64,000 bases of DNA from an uncultured Polaribacter sp. (GCA_943788045.1 CALSOT010000005.1:200789-264788), one strand, 5' to 3'. Numbered from the stretch's first letter, positions 1 to 10,163 are shown. The notes: generated by a model not told the origin, from the sequence alone. Made by a program: numbers and translations.

Positions 1-570
1 GAAACTGATCTTAGGTAAACCATACCAGTTGTATGTGTCTCTTTCAGAGTTCAAGCTTACTTTCCAGTCGAAATAACGATCATACTTTTTGTAAAATGCA
101 CCAACATTAAAATTGGAAAAATTAGTATTTAAAATTGAGTTTTCAATATTTTCCTGAGCTGCTAAATATTTTGCATAAAATCCAATTTCATTTTTAAAAC
201 GTGTACTATGATGTAAAAAAGCATCAAAAAAAGGTGTTGTGTAATTACCAAAGCCAGCTGCTACGTAGTTTTTATAAATACGCTCTTTAACCCCAATATC
301 AATACCTTTAACACCTCCACTTTTGGGAATAAAAGTTGATGCTACGGGTGCTGAAAAAATAGTGTATTTTAATTTTTTTTTATTATTCTTTTTTAGCAAT
401 TTTATTTTTGGATTTTTTTTAATCTTTTTAGCATCTGCAATTTTTGGGTTGTATTTAGTTACAATATTTACAACCTCTGTTTTTACAGTGTCTTTTACTA
501 CTTCCTTTTTTTGAGCGTTTATACTTAAAAAAATAAAAGATGTTAAAAATAATGTGAAACCTTTTTTCAT
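1..570 (-). CDS. Outer-membrane beta-barrel / TonB-dependent receptor-like protein, 5' part only
   Basis: The first 190 codons of a minus-strand gene run off the left edge. The start ATG (570-568) overlaps the TAA stop of the upstream TPR gene (TAATG), so the two are translationally coupled. A signal peptide (MKKGFTLFLTSFIFLSINAQ) is followed by a Lys-rich linker (about residues 20-70), then a region with alternating aromatic and polar residues typical of outer-membrane barrels. Flavobacteria commonly carry a TPR protein followed by a TonB-dependent receptor-like protein in this order; I recall that arrangement but could not compare sequences. The function is not known from the visible part; a TonB plug domain is not yet visible. 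Confidence 0.6.
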   Translation of the reverse strand, partial: MKKGFTLFLTSFIFLSINAQKKEVVKDTVKTEVVNIVTKYNPKIADAKKIKKNPKIKLLKKNNKKKLKYTIFSAPVASTFIPKSGGVKGIDIGVKERIYKNYVAAGFGNYTTPFFDAFLHHSTRFKNEIGFYAKYLAAQENIENSILNTNFSNFNVGAFYKKYDRYFDWKVSLNSERDTYNWYGLPKISF

Positions 571-3500
571 TAAATTTTCTTCTTTTTAGAGTCTTTGTTA
601 TCTGTGATTTTCTCTTCTATAGGGGTTACAGAATTATTCGTTTTGGCTTCGTTTTCTTTAATTTTTTTTAATTCTATTTGAGCTTCTTCAACAAGATCTT
701 TAAATTGTTTAAAGTTTTTGATAATATTTTCAAAAACAAAATTAGCTTGATATACATCCTTTAAACCATAATAATTTTTACCCATTATAATGTAGCTTTT
801 TACCGCCCAATACTTGTAGGAAGAGTAATTTGCTATCAAATCTTGAACAACCTTGTTCGCCTCTGCATATTCTTTTTGTTGATTTTTAAAGAATGCGTTA
901 TAATAAAGAGCTTCTGCTTTTAAAACACCAGAAGCATTTATTTCTAACTCTGTATAATATTCTTCAGCAGTATAAAAGTCATCGTTTTTTAAAGAAGTTC
1001 TTGCAATAATTATTTTAGCATCATTCTCTAACTTAGGGTCTAATTTATCTTTTAAAAGAATTTTTTTTCCGTATTCTAAGGCTAAATCAAAAGACTCGGT
1101 TTCATAATATCCTTTCATCAAATTACTCTGTGAAAATAATATGTTCGCAGTTGTATAAGCTTCTTGCTCAAGTCTCTTTAGTAGAGGTAGTGCATTATTA
1201 AACTCATCTTTTTCTAGAAAAATTTGTGAGAGCTTACTCAAAGAATCCTCACTAAACTCATTTCGCCCTTCTTTTAAAACAATTTGATAATATGGAATGG
1301 CTTTATCAAATTTTTTCATTTTATGTAAGATGTCTGCTAAATAATAATTTGCTTTCAACTTATGAATTCCGTCAGGAAAAGACTGCACATATTTTGTTAA
1401 GCTTTTAACAATATTGACGTATTTTTTAGCTTCAAAATACTTTTTTTCGGCAACTGCGAAAGTTGTGTTGTCGAGATCTGAATTGGTGACATTAATAAAT
1501 TTTAAGGTTTTAACCCAACTTATATAAGCATCTAAATTATCATCATCAATATAAATGTTTTTTGCATTTGCAGCGGCTTCAAAAGCATCAGGAGAATTAG
1601 GAAACTCTCTTGTAGTTCGCTTAAATTTTTCTAAAGCTTTTTGATTTTGGTTATCATTGTAATATAACAATCCTTGACGCACTAGAGCCTTTGGTATAAA
1701 AACACTACTAGGATATTTTTCTATCAATTGATTAAAAGCTAAATGGGCTTTTTTATTGTTTTTTGTAATAGTATATGTATTTGCTAGTTGGAACAATGCG
1801 TCATCTATTAAAATGGAAGTTTCATATTCATTTATAACAATAGAGAGTGCTTTTATTTTTGATTTATTGTCTTCTAAAAAGCCATAACCCATTCCTATTT
1901 GATATTGCGCATAATCTGAACTGGAACCAAAGTTTTGTAATACTTTTTGATAAGATTCAATAGCTTGGTTATAATTTCTTATTGCAAAATAGCTATCACC
2001 TAATCGAATTAATGCATCTTCTTTTAATTCTGAATCTAAACCTTCTTTTTTTGTGTAATTTTCGAAACTGATAGCAGCGTTTTTGTAATCCTTTAGTTTA
2101 AAATTACTGTAAGCTAAGTTATAATCAATTAAATCAAACTCATCGATTTCTGTTTTTAATTCTTTTTTTAAATTTGTGAATTTTGATAAAGCTTCCTTGT
2201 GTCTTCCTAATCTGTATAATGTTTCTGCTTCCCAATATTTTGCTCTATCGAGCACTGAGGTTTCTGTTGTTTTTTTACCTTCTATAAAGAAAGGAAGCGA
2301 TTCATTTAACTTATTTTCATTGAATAATTCGATACCTCGGTAAAGAGAAATTTCAGGAATTAAAGCTATATTTTTTTTAGATCGTTTTTTAGCTAAAAAA
2401 ATTAATGCTCCATTGTAATCTTGCTGATGCAGGAAGGAAGAAATGACTAAATCATTAATTTCTTCATAAGCTTTTGATTTTGGATATGTTTTTAAATAAT
2501 CTTGTAAAACTTCTGCAACACTTTTAAAAGGGTTCCCAGCTTCATAACTTAATTTGGCATAATTTAGGGCAGCATCTTCTTTAATTTTGCTGTTAAATTC
2601 CATTTCTGAAGCTGTTTTAAATGCGCTTAAAGCTTCTGTTTTTTGATCTAACTTAAGATAACATTCACCTAAATTATAATATGCGTTTTGTGCAACATTA
2701 TTTTTTTCATCAATAATTTTATTAAAATTATTGATGGCATTTTCAATATCGTTTTGTTTATAATAGGCAAAACCTAGTTGATAAAAATCGAGATTATTCC
2801 ATTTTCCTTTTTTACCATTGTATTCTTTTAAGTATGGAATTGCTTCACTATATCTTTTTAAATTAAAAAAACTCTCACCAATTATTTTAGAAATTTCAGA
2901 TCTTTCTTTTCTTTTTGCTGTTTTAATAAGTTCTTCTCCTACAGTTATGCAGCGCTCAAATTTTCCACTTTGAAAACTAATATCTAATAGGTAGTAAGAG
3001 ATTTCTAAACGGTAGGTATCATTGTCTTCAATTTCCTTTAAGGTAGATTCAGCAATTCCATAATCCTCCAGCTTATAAGCAATGTATCCATAATAGTAAC
3101 GTGAATCATTCCCGTATCTCGAGTCATTTATTAAAGGAAGGAATTGTTTTTTAGCTAATATTAAATTTTCAGTTATTAAATATGCATATCCCATCTTAAA
3201 ATTGATTTCTTTTCTATCTTCCTTGGAAAGAATATCAATATTCACTTTTTTAAACCATTTCAGGGCATAAGCAGCTTTGTTATTCGCAAAGTAATACTTT
3301 GCAACATTAACAATGGCCTTGTTTTTTTTATTACTATTGGGGTTTTCTTCAATAAAAGCTAAAATCTTTTTGTCTGCTTCAGGTTGGTGCAGTATTACTG
3401 CACACATGGCATCATAATAGGCTGCGTCAGATTTTAGTTTAGAGTTTGTTAGAGCTATTTCTTTAATAGAGGCAAAAGACTTTTGTGCAGCTTTGTATGA

Positions 3501-3641
3501 TTTATTGTTAAATAGTTGTATGGCATTGTTGTATGGTGTTAGGTCACTATAATCTACTATTGTTTGCTGACTATAACCAACAATAGAAAATATAAATAGT
3601 AAATAAGTAAATAAACGCCTTTTAAAACAAACCAACCTCAT
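570..3641 (-). CDS. Long tetratricopeptide-repeat protein, exported
   Basis: A ~1023-residue protein built almost entirely of TPR-type helical repeats (many A/Y/L-rich 34-residue units such as YYNLGECYLKLDQKTEALSA), ending in a charged Lys/Asn/Glu tail. The frame is open to 3725, but the ATG at 3641 is preferred. It gives a clean signal peptide (MRLVCFKRRLFTYLLFIFSI... ending GYSQ) and has AAAGG a few bases upstream, whereas the longer N-terminus would bury the signal. It is coupled by TAATG to the outer-membrane protein gene downstream and is divergent from ftsE. A periplasmic scaffold or envelope-assembly role is an inference from TPR architecture and export only. Confidence 0.8.
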   Translation of the reverse strand: MRLVCFKRRLFTYLLFIFSIVGYSQQTIVDYSDLTPYNNAIQLFNNKSYKAAQKSFASIKEIALTNSKLKSDAAYYDAMCAVILHQPEADKKILAFIEENPNSNKKNKAIVNVAKYYFANNKAAYALKWFKKVNIDILSKEDRKEINFKMGYAYLITENLILAKKQFLPLINDSRYGNDSRYYYGYIAYKLEDYGIAESTLKEIEDNDTYRLEISYYLLDISFQSGKFERCITVGEELIKTAKRKERSEISKIIGESFFNLKRYSEAIPYLKEYNGKKGKWNNLDFYQLGFAYYKQNDIENAINNFNKIIDEKNNVAQNAYYNLGECYLKLDQKTEALSAFKTASEMEFNSKIKEDAALNYAKLSYEAGNPFKSVAEVLQDYLKTYPKSKAYEEINDLVISSFLHQQDYNGALIFLAKKRSKKNIALIPEISLYRGIELFNENKLNESLPFFIEGKKTTETSVLDRAKYWEAETLYRLGRHKEALSKFTNLKKELKTEIDEFDLIDYNLAYSNFKLKDYKNAAISFENYTKKEGLDSELKEDALIRLGDSYFAIRNYNQAIESYQKVLQNFGSSSDYAQYQIGMGYGFLEDNKSKIKALSIVINEYETSILIDDALFQLANTYTITKNNKKAHLAFNQLIEKYPSSVFIPKALVRQGLLYYNDNQNQKALEKFKRTTREFPNSPDAFEAAANAKNIYIDDDNLDAYISWVKTLKFINVTNSDLDNTTFAVAEKKYFEAKKYVNIVKSLTKYVQSFPDGIHKLKANYYLADILHKMKKFDKAIPYYQIVLKEGRNEFSEDSLSKLSQIFLEKDEFNNALPLLKRLEQEAYTTANILFSQSNLMKGYYETESFDLALEYGKKILLKDKLDPKLENDAKIIIARTSLKNDDFYTAEEYYTELEINASGVLKAEALYYNAFFKNQQKEYAEANKVVQDLIANYSSYKYWAVKSYIIMGKNYYGLKDVYQANFVFENIIKNFKQFKDLVEEAQIELKKIKENEAKTNNSVTPIEEKITDNKDSKKKKI

Positions 3642-3727
3642 GTAATTACCTTTAATACTTAAAATGAATAACGAACAAATTTTATTTTTGTTTGAAGAAC
3701 AGAAAAATAAATTTAAAAATCTCAAAT

Positions 3728-3785
3728 CAAAAATAAGAATTGTTTAGATTTCGTAGTATAAAATCGACAGAAACTTTTAAGTTTG
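3728..3785. promoter_or_regulatory. Divergent -7 promoter elements between TPR gene and ftsE
   Basis: A plus-strand TAAGTTTG at 3778-3785 fits the flavobacterial -7 consensus TAnnTTTG and lies 17 bp before the ftsE ATG. On the minus strand, TATTTTTG (3735-3728) fits the same consensus about 85 bp before the TPR start. No convincing TTG -33 box is seen at the usual 17-23 bp spacing for either. Confidence 0.35.
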
Positions 3786-3802
3786 TAAAAAGATTTTAGT
3801 TT

Positions 3803-4489
3803 ATGGAACAACCAGTTTTACATTTAGAAAACGCTGATATTTATCAGAGAGATAATTTGGTGTTATCTAAAGTCAATTTATCAATACAAAAAGGAGCTTT
3901 TTACTATTTAATTGGTAAGACAGGAAGTGGAAAAAGTAGTTTAATGAAAACGCTATACGGAGATTTAAAGTTGCAAAGGGGTATTGGCAATATTGTTGGT
4001 TTCGACTTAAAAAAATTAAAAGAAAAGGAGGTTCCGTTTTTAAGAAGAAAAATAGGAATTGTTTTTCAAGATTTTAAATTATTAAGTGATAGGACTGTTT
4101 TTGAAAACTTAGAATTTGTTTTAAAAGCGACAGGTTGGAAAGATAAAACTAAAATAAAAGATAAAATTAACGAGGTTTTAGATAAAGTTGGAATGAAAGT
4201 CCAATATTACAAGAAAACTTTTGAACTATCCGGAGGAGAGCAGCAAAGAGTTGCTATTGCCAGAGCTTTGTTAAATGATCCCGAATTAATTTTAGCAGAT
4301 GAGCCAACAGGTAATTTAGATCCAAAGACATCTCTAGAGGTTATGGAGCTTTTAAATGATATTCATAAAAGTGGAAAAACAATTTTAATGGCAACTCATG
4401 ATTACCAGTTAATTGTTAAGTTTAAACAAAAAACGATAAAATGTGAAGGCGGAGAGTTGTTTGAAGTTGCCCAAAAAGTTGCTACTTAA
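3803..4489 (+). CDS. ftsE: FtsE-type ABC transporter ATP-binding protein
   Basis: 228 residues, the usual FtsE length. Walker A is GKTGSGKS (38-45), followed by a Q-loop (VFQDFKLL), the ABC signature LSGGEQQR, Walker B LILADEPTGNLD and the H-loop ATHD. The extended DEPTGNLD and the VFQDFKLLSDRTVFENL stretch are characteristic of the FtsE/LolD group. FtsE works with the membrane protein FtsX to control peptidoglycan hydrolysis at the division site. No ftsX is adjacent, which is common in Bacteroidota where the two are often unlinked. LolD-type lipoprotein export is the main alternative. The 3' end overlaps the convergent glycosyltransferase gene by 8 bp. Confidence 0.85.
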   Translation: MEQPVLHLENADIYQRDNLVLSKVNLSIQKGAFYYLIGKTGSGKSSLMKTLYGDLKLQRGIGNIVGFDLKKLKEKEVPFLRRKIGIVFQDFKLLSDRTVFENLEFVLKATGWKDKTKIKDKINEVLDKVGMKVQYYKKTFELSGGEQQRVAIARALLNDPELILADEPTGNLDPKTSLEVMELLNDIHKSGKTILMATHDYQLIVKFKQKTIKCEGGELFEVAQKVAT

Positions 4490-5594
4490 AAATAACATCT
4501 ACTATCTTTTCTGCTGATTTTATTGGGTTAAAGGATTCTAATTTTTTAGATCGTTTTTGCACTTCTAGATCAGAGAATCTTTCGTTAAAAAGTTCTGCTG
4601 TTTTTTTTAAAATTTCATTTTTAGAGTTCGCTAAATTACATAAGTCTTCCAATCCAGTATCCTCAATCATCTCAGAATTGGCAATTATGTGTTTTCCTTT
4701 ATAAAGTGTGTTTAATAGTTTAAGTTTAATACCTGTTTTTTGAAAACTTATTAATGTATTTATATGTGCTTTATCAAATAAAATATCCAAATCTTCTTTG
4801 TTAGGAATTTCTTCTAAAAAAATATTGTCATATTTTCTAATTTCATCTGAAATTCTCTTCACTTTAGCATTGCTAGAAATTACTAATTTATAGGAAGTGT
4901 TTTTGTAAACATTAATTAAAAAAAGAGCTGCTTTGATATTATCTGAAATTCTTAAATCACCATGATAAAGTATAAAATCACCTTGTTCTCTGTTGTTTTT
5001 AATTTTTATAGATTCATGAAAAGCTGGTATATAATAAGAATTTTTGTAATGTTTTGAGAAATAATTTTGTTCAAAAGGAGATATTGTAAAAATGCCATTA
5101 ACCTTAGATAGGTTTCTTTCAAATCTTTTTAGTTTTTTAGATTCTAAAAAGAAAAAGCATTTTTTAATAATATTTTTTTCGCTTTTTGCTAATCCATAGT
5201 AATATTTGTGTTCAATATTATGTGTTCTTACAAATGTTTTTACTTTAAAGTTATCTTTCTTTAAAAAGTAACAAGTATGAAGACCTTCAAATAAAATAGG
5301 TGCATCTATAGAATTTATGTTTTCATATAGTTGTTTGTTTTTCCTACTTAAAATTATGAATGGAATTAATGAGAAAAAAAATTTTAAATTTTTACTTCTA
5401 TTGTAATAGAACACCTTGTCACATAGTGTTTCTAGCTTTTGTTGTTGGGTGTTATTATCATACAGAAAGGTATGCAAGTAAATTTTTATGCCTTGTTTTT
5501 TTAACGCTTCTATTTTGTAATATATATCTATAACTCCTCCATATTTGGGTGGATAAGGAATGTCGAAAGAGACTATTTGTAAAGTTTTTGTCAT
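4482..5594 (-). CDS. Glycosyltransferase, GT4-like (GT-B fold)
   Basis: 370 residues, no signal peptide. The N-terminal half contains a glycine-rich acceptor loop (PPKYGGVIDIYYKIEALKKQG, around residues 14-34) and RTHNIEH. The C-terminal half begins near FILYHGDLRISDN (the usual GT4 'hGdL' start of the donor-binding domain). An expected E-x7-E motif is not clear; GIKLKLLNTLYKGKHIIAN takes the place where GT4 enzymes bind the nucleotide sugar. It lies 5 bp downstream of a second glycosyltransferase gene, so both are probably co-transcribed for cell-surface glycan or polysaccharide synthesis. Donor and acceptor cannot be told from sequence. Confidence 0.75.
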   Translation of the reverse strand: MTKTLQIVSFDIPYPPKYGGVIDIYYKIEALKKQGIKIYLHTFLYDNNTQQQKLETLCDKVFYYNRSKNLKFFFSLIPFIILSRKNKQLYENINSIDAPILFEGLHTCYFLKKDNFKVKTFVRTHNIEHKYYYGLAKSEKNIIKKCFFFLESKKLKRFERNLSKVNGIFTISPFEQNYFSKHYKNSYYIPAFHESIKIKNNREQGDFILYHGDLRISDNIKAALFLINVYKNTSYKLVISSNAKVKRISDEIRKYDNIFLEEIPNKEDLDILFDKAHINTLISFQKTGIKLKLLNTLYKGKHIIANSEMIEDTGLEDLCNLANSKNEILKKTAELFNERFSDLEVQKRSKKLESFNPIKSAEKIVDVIFK

Positions 5595-5599
5595 TAAAC

Positions 5600-6685
5600 C
5601 TAGATGCTTTTATTAAAAATTGATATTAATTTTTCTTCTTGATTCTCCCAAATTAATTCTTTTTTTGCCTTTTTTAATTCATTAGAAAAATCTTTTTCTA
5701 TCAACCCTTCAATTTGCTTTGCAAGTTCTATTGGTTTTCTGTTTTTAACAATTTCACCGACTTTATAATTTATTGAAATCATTTTCATTTCAGGTAAGTT
5801 AGAGACTAAAACGGGTACTTCAGCCTGAATGTAATCAAATATTTTGTTTGGTAATGCAAATCGGTAATTTAGACCTAAATCTTCTTCAATACTTAATCCT
5901 AAATTGGCTAAGGGAGTTAGTTTATGTAATTCACTTGGAGAAATTTTTCCTAAAAAATGAATTCTATTACCCAAGTTTTTAAGATCTACCTTTTTAACTA
6001 ATTCTTTATAAATATCGCCATTACCAATAACGACTAAAATACAGTTTTCAAGAAACTCCATGGTATCAATGATTAATTCTAAACCTCTACCAATATTAAC
6101 TGCGCCCTGATATATGATGATTTTTTTTCCTTTTGTTTTAAACGGAAATTGACCTAATTCTATTTCTCTTTTAATAGGTAAATTGAGAATCGTTTTAAAA
6201 TGGGTATTGTATTTTTTATCATAAAAATCTGCAATACTATTGCAAACAGTATACGTGTTTTTTAGTTTTGGAAGTATCCAAGATTCTAATCTAGACCAAC
6301 ACTTTTTTACAAAAGGTTTATTAATTAACTCTGGAATTTCAGGAAATAGTTCATGACTATCATATAGTATCTTTTTTTTCTGTAGAATACTAATGATATA
6401 GTTTGGAAGAAGGGTGTCTAGATCATTACTCAGTAGCATGTCTTTTTTAGAAAAAAGTAACACAAAAAATAAACGGAAATTAAATTCAGCATAAAAGAAA
6501 AACCCTTTATTAAATATTAATTTAATCCTTTTTGTGTTATAACTTCTATGTAATGGGATACTGTTTTTAAGTTTTCTACCAATAAGAACAATTTCGTAAC
6601 CTTCTTTTTGCAGTGTAGAACAAACTTTATCTACACGTTGATCTGTAGATAAATCGTTGGTTACTGAAACTATTATTTTTTTCAA
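5600..6685 (-). CDS. Glycosyltransferase family 4 protein
   Basis: 361 residues, no signal peptide, GT-B architecture. The N-terminal Rossmann domain starts MKKIIVSVTNDLSTDQRVDKVC, a well-known flavobacterial GT4 start, and LYDSHELFPE follows near residue 115. The donor domain contains KKIIIYQGAVNIGRGLELII and LPNKIFDYIQAEVPVLVSN, the nucleotide-sugar binding segment of GT4 enzymes. It is first in a two-gene unit with the glycosyltransferase at 4482. The role (envelope polysaccharide synthesis) is inferred from family; the sugar is unknown. This is the last housekeeping-type gene before the polysaccharide locus begins. Confidence 0.82.
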   Translation of the reverse strand: MKKIIVSVTNDLSTDQRVDKVCSTLQKEGYEIVLIGRKLKNSIPLHRSYNTKRIKLIFNKGFFFYAEFNFRLFFVLLFSKKDMLLSNDLDTLLPNYIISILQKKKILYDSHELFPEIPELINKPFVKKCWSRLESWILPKLKNTYTVCNSIADFYDKKYNTHFKTILNLPIKREIELGQFPFKTKGKKIIIYQGAVNIGRGLELIIDTMEFLENCILVVIGNGDIYKELVKKVDLKNLGNRIHFLGKISPSELHKLTPLANLGLSIEEDLGLNYRFALPNKIFDYIQAEVPVLVSNLPEMKMISINYKVGEIVKNRKPIELAKQIEGLIEKDFSNELKKAKKELIWENQEEKLISIFNKSI

Positions 6686-6948
6686 TGTTATTCTTTACAA
6701 GGTATGACAAAAATATACTTTTTATTATTTAATTTTTATTTAAAAATAATTCTTTTTAGATAGTGATATAATCATTTTAGGAGAAAGAGCCTAAAGGTTC
6801 TTTATTAGAATTATTATACGCGATATAATTATTATTTAGGATAAAACTTAAAAAACATTTTTGTTATTTATTTTATGATTTTAAGAAAATATTTAATCAA
6901 TTCAAATAACAAAAATTAGAAATTGAATCGAAATCATAACATTTCATT

Positions 6949-8472
6949 CTATTTTCTTTTTGGTTTAGGTGAATGATTACTCTTTTTCTTATTTGACCTG
7001 TGTTGTTTTTTTAAAACTTCTAAATCTACATCAAATAAAGAGCCTTCTAATTTGTTGTATTTTGGTTGTGCATCTTCAGATGGTAATTTATTTACTATTT
7101 TATCAAAAAACTTTAAAGTTTCAACAACTTCAGCATTTTTAACATTTATAAGGTTTTTTTCTTCCTCTATATCTGAGGTTAGATCATATATTTCAACAAT
7201 CTTTTGATTAGTATTTACAAAGGCTTTAAAACGCTTATTTCTAATAACTCTATCTCTAAATTTGTAGATATTTTTTACACGCCCATTTTCTAAAGTAGCT
7301 GCTCTAGAACCTAATGCCATAGTCCACTCTCTTGGAGAGTCATTTGATTTTCCTAATAGTAAAGGAGCAAATGATTTACCATCTGTTTTAATTTTTTTGG
7401 ATAATTTAGCTCCACCTAATTCAGCAAATGTGGGTAATAAATCTGAAAAATCAATTAAAGCATCAGTCACAATTCCTTTAGGAACTAATCTTGGACTATT
7501 AACTATAAAGGGTGCGTTTACGCCATTTTCAGTTAAATAGGTTTTTCCTCCTCGAACTTTTCTACCGTTCATAGTACCAATTATATTTCCCGCAGTACCA
7601 TTATCTGTGGTCCAAACTATAATAGTATTATCTCTAATTTTTAGTTCGTCTAGGGCATCTGTTAATTTCTTCAACATCACATCTGTATATCGAACCATGG
7701 CTTTATGCTTATCCATTTTACTGGTCACATTGGGTTCCGAAGGTGTACTAACAAGTGGTCCATGAGGCAAACACATTGGATAGTAAATCATCATCGGTTT
7801 CTCTTTGTTTTCTGTCATAAAGTCAATTATAAAATCAGTAAAAACATCTTCTCCAAATTTTCCTTTATATGTTTTACTACCTGCTTTCGTATGAATATAG
7901 GGATCCCAATAACGTTTTCCACTTCCGTTGTTTTCGCCACCCTCTTTACCTGTCCACATCGCATATTCATCAAATCCATGATCGTTCATTGCGTTAGGTT
8001 GTAATCTAAAATCGTTTATTTGCCATTTACCAGCAGCGCAAGTCATGTAGCCTTCGGATTTCATTACTTTGGCAAAACTTTGATTAAGTTCGGCATCGAA
8101 ATGAGCTCCATGTCCCCATCGGGGAACATCAAAATGATTAATCCATCCATGGCGCCATGGATATTGTCCTGTAAGTAAAGTCACTCGAGAGGGCGTACAT
8201 TGTGGCATTGACCAGGCATTTTTAAATTGCATACCTTCTTCTGCCAACTTATCTATGTTAGGTGTTTTTATCTCTTCTGCACCATAGGTTTCTACCCATT
8301 CTTTGCCTAAATCATCGAGCATGATAAAGAGAATATTCGGTTTTTTAACTTTGGTGATAGTAGGCTTTGTTTTTGTAAAAGTTTTTTGAGCACAGCTAGT
8401 TAATGCAATAAAGCACATTACTAGGGTTGAATAAGAGATAATATTAATTATTTGTCTAATCTTAAAATTCAT
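6949..8472 (-). CDS. Family S1 sulfatase, lipoprotein
   Basis: 507 residues. The N-terminus is an SPII signal (IALTSCAQK, lipidated Cys27), so the enzyme is membrane-anchored facing the periplasm or cell surface. Metal-binding DD pair at 53-54, formylglycine motif CTPSR with Cys92 as the residue to be oxidised, AAGKWQ further on, and TTDNGT for the second metal side. Family knowledge: S1 sulfatases hydrolyse sulfate esters after Cys is converted to formylglycine. The C-terminal tail is very basic (KKSNHSPKPKRK). It is the last gene of the left-arm minus-strand run, 19 bp behind another sulfatase (stop to start), and is predicted to desulfate a fucose-containing polysaccharide. Substrate position is not predictable here. 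Confidence 0.9.
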   Translation of the reverse strand: MNFKIRQIINIISYSTLVMCFIALTSCAQKTFTKTKPTITKVKKPNILFIMLDDLGKEWVETYGAEEIKTPNIDKLAEEGMQFKNAWSMPQCTPSRVTLLTGQYPWRHGWINHFDVPRWGHGAHFDAELNQSFAKVMKSEGYMTCAAGKWQINDFRLQPNAMNDHGFDEYAMWTGKEGGENNGSGKRYWDPYIHTKAGSKTYKGKFGEDVFTDFIIDFMTENKEKPMMIYYPMCLPHGPLVSTPSEPNVTSKMDKHKAMVRYTDVMLKKLTDALDELKIRDNTIIVWTTDNGTAGNIIGTMNGRKVRGGKTYLTENGVNAPFIVNSPRLVPKGIVTDALIDFSDLLPTFAELGGAKLSKKIKTDGKSFAPLLLGKSNDSPREWTMALGSRAATLENGRVKNIYKFRDRVIRNKRFKAFVNTNQKIVEIYDLTSDIEEEKNLINVKNAEVVETLKFFDKIVNKLPSEDAQPKYNKLEGSLFDVDLEVLKKQHRSNKKKSNHSPKPKRK

Positions 8473-8491
8473 CTGTGGCTATTTATATTAT

Positions 8492-9985
8492 TTACTTTCC
8501 TTTTAATCCTTCATCATAAAACTTATAATCTTTATGATTATATAAATGTTTTTCAACAGTTTTAGGTTTGGTATATTGTTTATAAAATTTTTTCCCTTTT
8601 TTGGTTTTCCAAAACGGATGATCTATGGTTAGAGCAGGTAAGTTTTTAAGAATTTCATCAAATTTTTTTCTTTCTTTTGCGTGTTTAGGATTATCATTTA
8701 CAAATTCATAACCACGTTGATTTCTATTATCCCCTGTATAATAGAACCTACCTTTAGGCATTCCCAATAATGGGTTAACAACTTCTAACATATAATCTTT
8801 TGTTCTAATTAGTTGTGAAGTTGAAATATAACCATGAATCCACTCTCTATGGGCATCTGTTTCTCCAAACAAAAAAGGAACTAAACTTTTTCCATCAAAT
8901 TTTTTCCCTTTAGATAATTTAGCTCCTGCTAAGTCGACCAATGTTGGTGCAATATCGCTAAAATCGGTAAGTTCATCGGTTGCACCTCTTTGTTTTATTC
9001 CACCACCAGAAATAATATTTACAACATGACTTCCTCTTTCTACTCCTCTTGTTTTTGCTGTAACCGCTGTACCATTATCTGAAGTGAAAATTACAATCGT
9101 ATTTTTTTCTATTCCTAAGTCTTTAATTTTTGTCATTACTTTCCCCATTAGGAAATCTATGTATTCGTTTAAAGCGATAAAACGTAGTCTTCCATCTTCA
9201 GAATTTTTTGCAGGTCCTAGATCTCCAACCTCTCCTCTGTGAGGAGTAGTTGGTGCTCCAGTCCTTGTGCCGTGAGGAGCTACACTTGGCCAATAAGCCA
9301 AAAATGGTTTTCCTTCTTTCGTCTTACGTTCCATAAAATCCATAATAAAATCAGCAAAAATATCTGGACCATAATCATTTGGTTTCGTTTCTAATAATTT
9401 ATGATTTTTTATAATTCCAGGGTGCCAATATCTTGATGTTGTTTTTTCATCTTCTAATTGTCCTTTAAATTTTGGAGATCCTGGTAAATCTTTAATCTCT
9501 TTCAAACCTTCCCACAAACAGTACTCATCAAATCCTACTTCTTCATCATAAGGCTTTGAATTACCTGCATGCCATTTTCCAGCAATAGCAGTAGCATAAC
9601 CAGCATCTTTTAATAATTTGCCAAATGCTTGGTGATTCTTATATACATTATCTCTACTATCACCAATCCATATTCCATTTTGTAGAACTCCAGTTGATAC
9701 GCCGTATTCTCCCGTCATAATTTCTACGCGAGACGGAGCGCACATTGCTGATGCGTAGCAGGTTTTAAACATCACCCCATTAGAAGCTAATTTATCTACA
9801 TTCGGTGTATTACCCCAACCATCTACTCCGTAGCAACTAAATTGCTCTGGACTAACATCATCGAGCATAATTAATAAAATGTTTGGTTGTTTTAATTTCT
9901 GACTATAAGTGCAGTCTGCAAAAATTAAGAAGGTGTAAACAAATAACATTAATTTTATGCTAGTATTATTTGTAAAGAAATTCAT
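8492..9985 (-). CDS. Family S1 sulfatase, exported
   Basis: 497 residues from the preferred ATG at 9985; the frame is open upstream to 10048, but the extra 21 residues precede the signal sequence. The signal region (IKLMLFVYTFLIFADCTYSQ) could be SPI or a weak lipobox. Metal-binding DD at 42-43, formylglycine motif CAPSR with Cys82, TSDNGT later. It is probably co-transcribed with the sulfatase downstream at 6949 (19 bp gap) and perhaps with the SusCD unit upstream. It differs clearly from the 6949 enzyme, so the two likely remove sulfate at different positions (inference). Confidence 0.88.
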   Translation of the reverse strand: MNFFTNNTSIKLMLFVYTFLIFADCTYSQKLKQPNILLIMLDDVSPEQFSCYGVDGWGNTPNVDKLASNGVMFKTCYASAMCAPSRVEIMTGEYGVSTGVLQNGIWIGDSRDNVYKNHQAFGKLLKDAGYATAIAGKWHAGNSKPYDEEVGFDEYCLWEGLKEIKDLPGSPKFKGQLEDEKTTSRYWHPGIIKNHKLLETKPNDYGPDIFADFIMDFMERKTKEGKPFLAYWPSVAPHGTRTGAPTTPHRGEVGDLGPAKNSEDGRLRFIALNEYIDFLMGKVMTKIKDLGIEKNTIVIFTSDNGTAVTAKTRGVERGSHVVNIISGGGIKQRGATDELTDFSDIAPTLVDLAGAKLSKGKKFDGKSLVPFLFGETDAHREWIHGYISTSQLIRTKDYMLEVVNPLLGMPKGRFYYTGDNRNQRGYEFVNDNPKHAKERKKFDEILKNLPALTIDHPFWKTKKGKKFYKQYTKPKTVEKHLYNHKDYKFYDEGLKGK

Positions 9986-10163
9986 TCCTATTATTTTGTT
10001 AGCTTCGAATTTAGTTCGAATGGGGGTTAAAAAGGGACTAATTTCCAATGAAGTATTTAGTCAAAAATTTTATTTTACTTTTTTATTATGAAGGCCAAAT
10101 CTTAAGATTTAGTGCACTTTAAAAAGTACATATTACTTGTCTATAATATTGGATGTGATTTTA

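Noticed and set aside
323..514. Plus-strand ORF inside the first outer-membrane protein gene
   Set aside because: Lies antisense to a convincing signal-peptide-bearing gene and has a Phe-rich low-complexity composition typical of a shadow frame.
6784..6803. Hairpin AAAGAGCC/GGTTCTTT as terminator of the sulfatase at 6949
   Set aside because: On the minus strand it has an A-C mismatch and no T-run; 150 bp from the stop codon.
10097..10110. Palindrome AAATCTTAAGATTT as operator of the sulfatase at 8492
   Set aside because: Short A/T palindromes are expected by chance in this composition and no second copy was noticed.
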